A stretch of 5,814 nucleotides of DNA from Pararhizobium_B sp051960215 (lineage in GTDB: Bacteria > Pseudomonadota > Alphaproteobacteria > Rhizobiales > Rhizobiaceae). The stretch is from the NCBI GenBank assembly GCA_051960215.1, contig JBQCEN010000327.1, forward strand, positions 1 to 5,814, given 5' to 3'. The notes under the pieces were generated by a model. That model saw nothing but the letters and a program-made list of their open reading frames with translations, did no database searches and was not told where the DNA came from. Of the stretch, positions 1-5,814 are shown piece by piece. Numbering within the stretch: the stretch's first letter is position 1; every line of letters begins with the position of its first letter. The translations under genes and the position numbers were made by a program.

Positions 1-55
1 GGGTTGTGTGGGGTGGGGGGTGGGTGGTGGGTGGTGTGGGGGGGGGGTTGTGGTT
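1..55 (+). repeat. G/T-only low-complexity tract with quadruplex potential
   Basis: The first 55 bases contain only G and T. G-runs of three or more lie at 10-13, 15-20, 22-24, 29-31 and 38-47, the last being a run of ten, separated by short T or TG loops. This exceeds the usual criterion for an intramolecular G-quadruplex of four G-runs of at least three with loops of at most seven. No credible gene reads through it on either strand. The tract touches the window edge, so its full extent and the neighbouring gene are unknown. A long G homopolymer is also a place where sequencing or assembly errors occur. Confidence 0.7.
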
Positions 56-84
56 CATCCGACTTTTCCGCCGTCAGGCCGGTG

Positions 85-211
85 CGTGTATTGCGTGTGC
101 TTTGCACTGGCATCGACACCGTTCCGCTACCCGTTCAGGGACGCTCGCCGATGATGTCCCTGTACCGCGAACGGAGGGGAACGGATCCCTGTGACGAGCG
201 CAGGAATGACG
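85..211. repeat. ~126-bp palindromic intergenic element, copy A (left arm decayed)
   Basis: The right half (156-211) is nearly identical to that of copy B at 441-565, including the terminal CAGGAATGACGGGGTTCA. The left arm (85-125) aligns with copy B's left arm only imperfectly, with small insertions and substitutions. An inner inverted repeat, CAGGGAC (136-142) with GTCCCTG (156-162), can form a 7-bp stem. On the minus strand the element translates to a VTGI(R/H)-type peptide, which alphaproteobacterial genomes often carry as spurious ORFs. I treat it as a non-coding dispersed repeat. Confidence 0.7.
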
Positions 212-272
212 GGGTTCAGCCGATCCGCCGAAAGCGCCTCCGCCCCTTCCACCATGTGTTCCGCATGGTTCC

Positions 273-294
273 CCTTCCCCGTAAACGGGGAAGG
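273..294. repeat. Perfect 10-bp hairpin
   Basis: CCTTCCCCGT (273-282) and ACGGGGAAGG (285-294) are perfect reverse complements separated by only AA. It lies between the ~126-bp elements in gene-free DNA, followed by a short GC-rich stretch and another structured repeat. No U-run follows on either strand, so it is not a canonical intrinsic terminator. It may be part of a composite dispersed repeat with the element at 317-368. Confidence 0.6.
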
Positions 295-316
295 ATCAAC
301 GCGCGGCTGGGGCAGG

Positions 317-368
317 CTCCTCCTCCGCGGAGCGGGGGAGGGGGACCGCCGAAGGCGGTGGAGGGGGC
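317..368 (+). repeat. Double-hairpin repeat, intergenic copy
   Basis: Stem 1 pairs 317-328 with 332-343, 12 bp counting two G-T wobbles, around a GGA loop. Stem 2 is ACCGCC (345-350) with GGCGGT (354-359) around GAA. A purine tract GGAGGGGG follows. This order of C-rich/G-rich stem, short stem with GAA loop and purine tract matches the repeats found inside uvrB at 2247-2294, 2328-2375 and 4654-4698. It is therefore probably a non-coding member of the same broad family, though its primary sequence differs. Confidence 0.6.
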
Positions 369-440
369 GATGCTTGTACCGCGGAGGGAGCCCCCGCACT
401 CGTCGACAGCTTGGGTTTGGCCCGAGGCCTCTCCTCCCGC

Positions 441-565
441 CGTCATGCCTGTGCTCGTCACAGGCATCCACACCGTTCCGCCGTTCATGCGGGGACGGGA
501 GCCGATAACGTCCCTGTAACGCGAGCGGAGGGGAATGGATTCCTGTGACGAGCACAGGAATGACG
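441..565. repeat. ~126-bp palindromic intergenic element, copy B (best preserved)
   Basis: The left arm at 441-479 and right arm at 532-565 are long imperfect reverse complements; both contain CTGTG-CTCGTCACAG or its complement. An inner inverted repeat GGGACG (492-497) / CGTCCC (509-514) sits in the middle. The element lies 356 bp from copy A in the same orientation, so the two are direct repeats. On the minus strand it encodes a VIPVLVTGIH-type peptide, a common spurious translation in Hyphomicrobiales genomes. From 566 to 672 I see no gene, only short GC-rich inverted repeats such as GATCCG (604-609) / CGGATC (615-620). Confidence 0.8.
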
Positions 566-672
566 GGGTTCAAACTGAGCGCCGGAATGACAGAGAGAAC
601 GCTGATCCGCGCACCGGATCGAGCCGCTGGACGGCCCGCGCCCATTCCGGCGCGCCCGGCGCGACGGGCAGG

Positions 673-1287
673 CTACGGCCCGTTCACGAGGTCGAGCACG
701 AGGGCCTTCATGTGGCCGCCGTCGCTCCAGTCCTGCTTGTCGAAGGCGCGGCTTTCGGCCTTGTGGGCGGCGATCGTCGCGGCGAGGAAGCCCTGCAGCT
801 TCGCCCGCACCTTTTGGCAGCCGGGGTCGGCGGGGGCGGACAGGCCGGTCGAGAACGCCGCGATTCGCTCCACCATGGCGGCGATGGCGTCGGCGTGGAC
901 GCGCTCATGCGCCCGGATGCCGTCGGAAAACCGCGCCCAGCTCACCTTCACCGCCGGCGGCAACTTCGCCGGCCCCTCCGGCACTGTGGTGGTGATCGTC
1001 AGATGCGGCACCGCCACCGCCAGCACGCACCCCCCATCCGCCTGCGGCCGGTAGTCCCGCCTCCAGGTGAGGTCGAAGCGCGTGTGGGCGATGGTGCGGT
1101 GGCCGGCGACCGTCGGGCCGCGCGCGCCGATGGAGCGATAGAGCGCGATGCCCGTGGTGCCGGTGATGGGGTAGGTGATGGTGTGGTGAGCGGGGTGGAA
1201 TGAGGCGGCGTGGGCGAGGGTGGTGGCGAGGAGCGGGAGAGAGAGGGCGGAGAAGGTCAGGGCGAGGCGGGCAAGGGGGCGGTGCAT
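673..1287 (-). CDS. DUF922 secreted putative Zn-dependent protease
   Basis: The 204-residue product starts with a signal peptide: Arg-containing n-region, hydrophobic core at about residues 8-24, and a likely cleavage after AHA at 25-27. The mature part reads like the DUF922 family (Pfam PF06037), with YPITG at 39-43, LYRSIGARGP at 49-58, an FDLTW strand at 71-75, and HERVH at 127-131. That last motif is the HExxH zincin signature, expected to place His127 and His131 on zinc with Glu128 as catalytic base. Cys87 and Cys157 are the only cysteines and could form a disulfide. The protein is probably periplasmic or secreted; its substrate is unknown, and protease activity is inferred from the motif. 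I chose the ATG at 1287 because the signal peptide begins there; an upstream in-frame ATG at 1437 would add 50 low-quality residues and overlap the next gene. No strong Shine-Dalgarno site precedes 1287. The stop is TAG at 673-675. Confidence 0.82.
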   Translation of the reverse strand: MHRPLARLALTFSALSLPLLATTLAHAASFHPAHHTITYPITGTTGIALYRSIGARGPTVAGHRTIAHTRFDLTWRRDYRPQADGGCVLAVAVPHLTITTTVPEGPAKLPPAVKVSWARFSDGIRAHERVHADAIAAMVERIAAFSTGLSAPADPGCQKVRAKLQGFLAATIAAHKAESRAFDKQDWSDGGHMKALVLDLVNGP

Positions 1288-1405
1288 GACCCGGAAATTA
1301 GGCGAGGAGTGCGGGCGAGGGAAGCGGTATGGCCCATCTTCCTTGGTGGGGAACCCCTTTCTTGGCTTTAGCGCGGCGAGGTTCGCTGTTGCCACCGCTG
1401 ATGGG

Positions 1406-1609
1406 TTATAGGCCATACTCGTTGAGTGCGACAGCAACCAGGAACAACGCTACGCAAAGAACTATGGCAAGACCGGCACGCTTGATAAGATACGTGACTT
1501 GCCCGGTCGTCAGGAACTTCGGTTGCTGATGCTTGATCGCGAATTTCGCAATTACAATCCATGCATAGGTGAAAACCATTATTCCAACGCCGAAGAATAT
1601 GTCTGACAT
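1406..1609 (-). CDS. Small two-helix membrane protein, unknown function
   Basis: The product is 67 residues from the ATG at 1609, or 75 from an in-frame ATG at 1633. It has two hydrophobic segments, about residues 4-25 and 45-62, joined by a polar basic loop (KHQQPKF...YLIKR), so it should be an inner-membrane hairpin. I do not recognise the family. The start at 1609 is preceded by AGGA ten bases upstream; 1633 has AAGGG nine bases upstream, so the choice is not firm. The gene is compositionally odd: 1441-1620 is about 47% GC, while its neighbours are near 70%, and it uses codons such as ATA, GTA and TAT that uvrB mostly avoids. It lies 118 bp upstream of the DUF922 gene on the same strand. 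Recent acquisition or weak expression could both explain the composition. Confidence 0.6.
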   Translation of the reverse strand: MSDIFFGVGIMVFTYAWIVIAKFAIKHQQPKFLTTGQVTYLIKRAGLAIVLCVALFLVAVALNEYGL

Positions 1610-1683
1610 ATTCGGTGCATCCTGCGGGACCATGAAGGTGGACCCTTACATCGAAGCGGTTCGAGAAGGCTACGGCTTAGCTA

Positions 1684-1810
1684 CCCGTCGTCTCTGTGCT
1701 TTCCACCGAGGTCCATAACCCCTCCGCCATTCCCGTTGGGATGCCACGGATAGCGCTCCATCTGGAGAGCGGAACGGTATGGATTCCTGTGACAAGCACA
1801 GGAATGACGG
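1684..1810. repeat. ~126-bp palindromic intergenic element, copy C (diverged)
   Basis: Left arm 1684-1720 and right arm 1774-1810 are imperfect reverse complements; the right arm carries GGATTCCTGTGACAAGCAC followed by AGGAATGACGG. The ends match copies A and B, but the middle differs and has its own small hairpin, CTCCA (1756-1760) / TGGAG (1763-1767). At 127 bp it is the same length as A and within two bases of B. It sits 66 bp beyond the uvrB stop codon and 74 bp before the start of the small membrane gene, so on the uvrB transcript it would form a large 3' stem-loop that could affect termination or mRNA stability. That role is inferred. Confidence 0.75.
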
Positions 1811-1876
1811 AGAGAACAATGGCACCCCGGCCGGCGACCTCCGGCGTGCGCTTCTTCATCGTCAAGGAGCCGGAGC

Positions 1877-5223
<3,347 letters not shown>

Positions 5224-5239
<16 letters not shown>

Positions 5240-5264
5240 GGAAAGGCCTCGCAGCCAGACTCTC
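5224..5264 (-). promoter_or_regulatory. Inverted repeat enclosing the uvrB ribosome binding site
   Basis: Plus-strand GAGAGTC (5224-5230) and GACTCTC (5258-5264) are perfect complements. With two mismatches the pairing extends to 5237 and 5251, giving 12 paired bases and a 13-base loop. On the uvrB mRNA the loop holds the GAGG Shine-Dalgarno site and the first two bases of the ATG at 5239. It could present or occlude the site, or be a remnant of another palindromic repeat. It fills most of the 53-bp gap between the SH3b gene and uvrB. The regulatory role is inferred. Confidence 0.4.
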
Positions 5265-5292
5265 GAAATGGGTGGCAGGCGCGTGCGGCGCG

Positions 5293-5790
5293 TCAGCAGC
5301 TTCCGTGGAAGCGCCCGTGACCGCCGCAGGGCGTGCCGCCGAAGCGATGGCCGGACCAGTGATGGCGGCCATTCCAATGGCGGTCGCCACGCCAGTGGTG
5401 GCGGTACTCGCGATGGCGCCAGTGGCGGTGGTGCCAGTGGTCGTGGTCGCCGGCGAGCAGCGCGCCGCCGATGACCGCGCCGGCGATCAGCGGAATGCCG
5501 ATCTCGGCGCCGTAATTGGAATAGACGCGGCCGCCGGTGCGCTGCGCCAGGTAGTTGGCGGAGGCCCAGCCGTCATAGCCGTGCCAGTTGACGCGGCACC
5601 AGGAATAGCCGCGCACACAGCCTCGCACGTCGACGATGGCGCCGCTCGGCATGGCGGTGATGCGTGCATAGCCCGTGCCCGGCCCGGTGCGCAGATTGAG
5701 ATCGCCGGTCACCAGCGCCGGCGCCGCGAAGGCAGCCGTTGCGGTCACCATCGATACCGCGAAGGCGGTGCCTCGGAGAAGATTCTTCAT
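5293..5790 (-). CDS. Exported SH3b-domain protein with His/Trp/Arg-rich tail
   Basis: The 165-residue product begins with a signal peptide (MKNLLRG, hydrophobic core, likely cleavage after AFA at 20-22). Residues about 27-82 form a bacterial SH3 (SH3b/SH3_3, Pfam PF08239-like) domain, seen in LNLRTGPGTGY (31-41), VDVRGC (53-58), WCRVNWHGYDGW (64-75) and ANYL (78-81). Such domains often bind peptidoglycan or other wall ligands; the ligand here is unknown. Cys58 and Cys65 may form a disulfide. A glycine-rich hydrophobic stretch at 97-114 could be a membrane segment. The tail from 115 is dominated by His, Trp and Arg (about 16 His) and ends in a cysteine; it could bind metal or polyanions, which is speculative. 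The start at 5790 is preceded by AAGGA seven bases upstream. The stop is TGA at 5293-5295. The gene precedes uvrB by 53 bp on the same strand. Confidence 0.88.
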   Translation of the reverse strand: MKNLLRGTAFAVSMVTATAAFAAPALVTGDLNLRTGPGTGYARITAMPSGAIVDVRGCVRGYSWCRVNWHGYDGWASANYLAQRTGGRVYSNYGAEIGIPLIAGAVIGGALLAGDHDHWHHRHWRHREYRHHWRGDRHWNGRHHWSGHRFGGTPCGGHGRFHGSC

Positions 5791-5797
5791 AGCAATA

Positions 5798-5813
5798 TCC
5801 TTTGTTTCAAAGG
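5798..5813 (-). promoter_or_regulatory. Shine-Dalgarno site of the SH3b gene within a small hairpin
   Basis: AAGGA (complement of 5798-5802) lies seven bases before the ATG at 5790. It overlaps a perfect inverted repeat, CCTTTG / CAAAGG with a three-base loop (5799-5813), which on the mRNA would pair AAGG with upstream CCTT. This could dampen translation unless opened. The stem is only six base pairs, so the effect may be small. Confidence 0.45.
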
Positions 5814-5814
5814 C

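Noticed and set aside
85..565. CRISPR-like array
   Set aside because: Only two direct copies of a long palindromic element, with no regular short repeats or spacers and no cas genes.
127..645. 172-residue minus-strand frame with VTGIH-type repeats
   Set aside because: It translates palindromic elements A and B and the hairpins between them. Such peptides are recurrent spurious annotations, and no ribosome binding site or family supports it.
604..683. Terminator downstream of the DUF922 gene
   Set aside because: Inverted repeats exist (604-620, 651-663, and ACGGGC/GCCCGT at 664-683 spanning the stop), but none is followed by a U-run, and such GC-rich palindromes are frequent by chance here.
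535..1203. 222-residue plus-strand frame opposite the DUF922 gene
   Set aside because: It begins inside palindromic element B and continues antisense to a gene with a signal peptide and HExxH motif; Gly/Arg/Ala-rich with no domain.
1348..1357. GGGGAACCCC palindrome between the membrane gene and the DUF922 gene
   Set aside because: A lone 10-bp palindrome with no second copy or promoter-like context; not enough for an operator call.
1288..1437. Longer DUF922 start at ATG 1437
   Set aside because: It would put 50 residues ahead of an obvious signal peptide and overlap the small membrane gene.
1677..1865. 62-residue minus-strand frame downstream of uvrB
   Set aside because: Almost all of it is the translation of palindromic element C.
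5240..5377. Longer uvrB start at ATG 5377
   Set aside because: It would overlap the SH3b gene by 85 bp, adds an Arg-rich segment of no family resemblance and lacks a Shine-Dalgarno site.

Overview
This window looks like chromosomal DNA of a high-GC alphaproteobacterium, most likely in the Hyphomicrobiales (Rhizobiales). The evidence is a long-form UvrB with rhizobial-type N- and C-terminal extensions, a DUF922 secreted putative zinc protease (a family mainly of this order), and several classes of GC-rich palindromic repeats typical of these genomes. The genus cannot be told from the sequence.

Layout, left to right. Positions 1-672 hold no convincing gene. They comprise a G/T-only tract with strong quadruplex potential (1-55), two direct copies of a ~126-bp palindromic element (85-211 and 441-565), and between them a 10-bp perfect hairpin (273-294) and a double-hairpin element (317-368). 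All four recognisable genes lie on the minus strand: the DUF922 protein (673-1287), a small two-helix membrane protein of unusually low GC (1406-1609), uvrB (1877-5239) and an exported SH3b-domain protein with a His/Trp/Arg-rich tail (5293-5790). A third, diverged copy of the ~126-bp element (1684-1810) separates uvrB from the small membrane gene.

The genes do not form an obvious pathway. UvrB is the damage-verification helicase of nucleotide excision repair. The SH3b and DUF922 proteins are exported envelope proteins. The SH3b gene lies only 53 bp upstream of uvrB on the same strand, so they may share a transcript, but no functional link is implied.

The most interesting signal is in uvrB. 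Its non-catalytic linkers carry four in-frame copies of a double-hairpin repeat (stem 1, then stem 2 with a short loop, then a purine tract). They are arranged as two inverted pairs, one in each terminal extension, plus a 42-nt tandem repeat encoding ARxAEG. Stem 2 differs in sequence from copy to copy but still pairs in each, and an intergenic copy of the same architecture lies at 317-368. This looks like a REP/REPIN-like element tolerated as coding sequence in disordered linkers. No CRISPR array, tRNA, rRNA, transposase or defence system was seen; apart from the repeats the window is ordinary.
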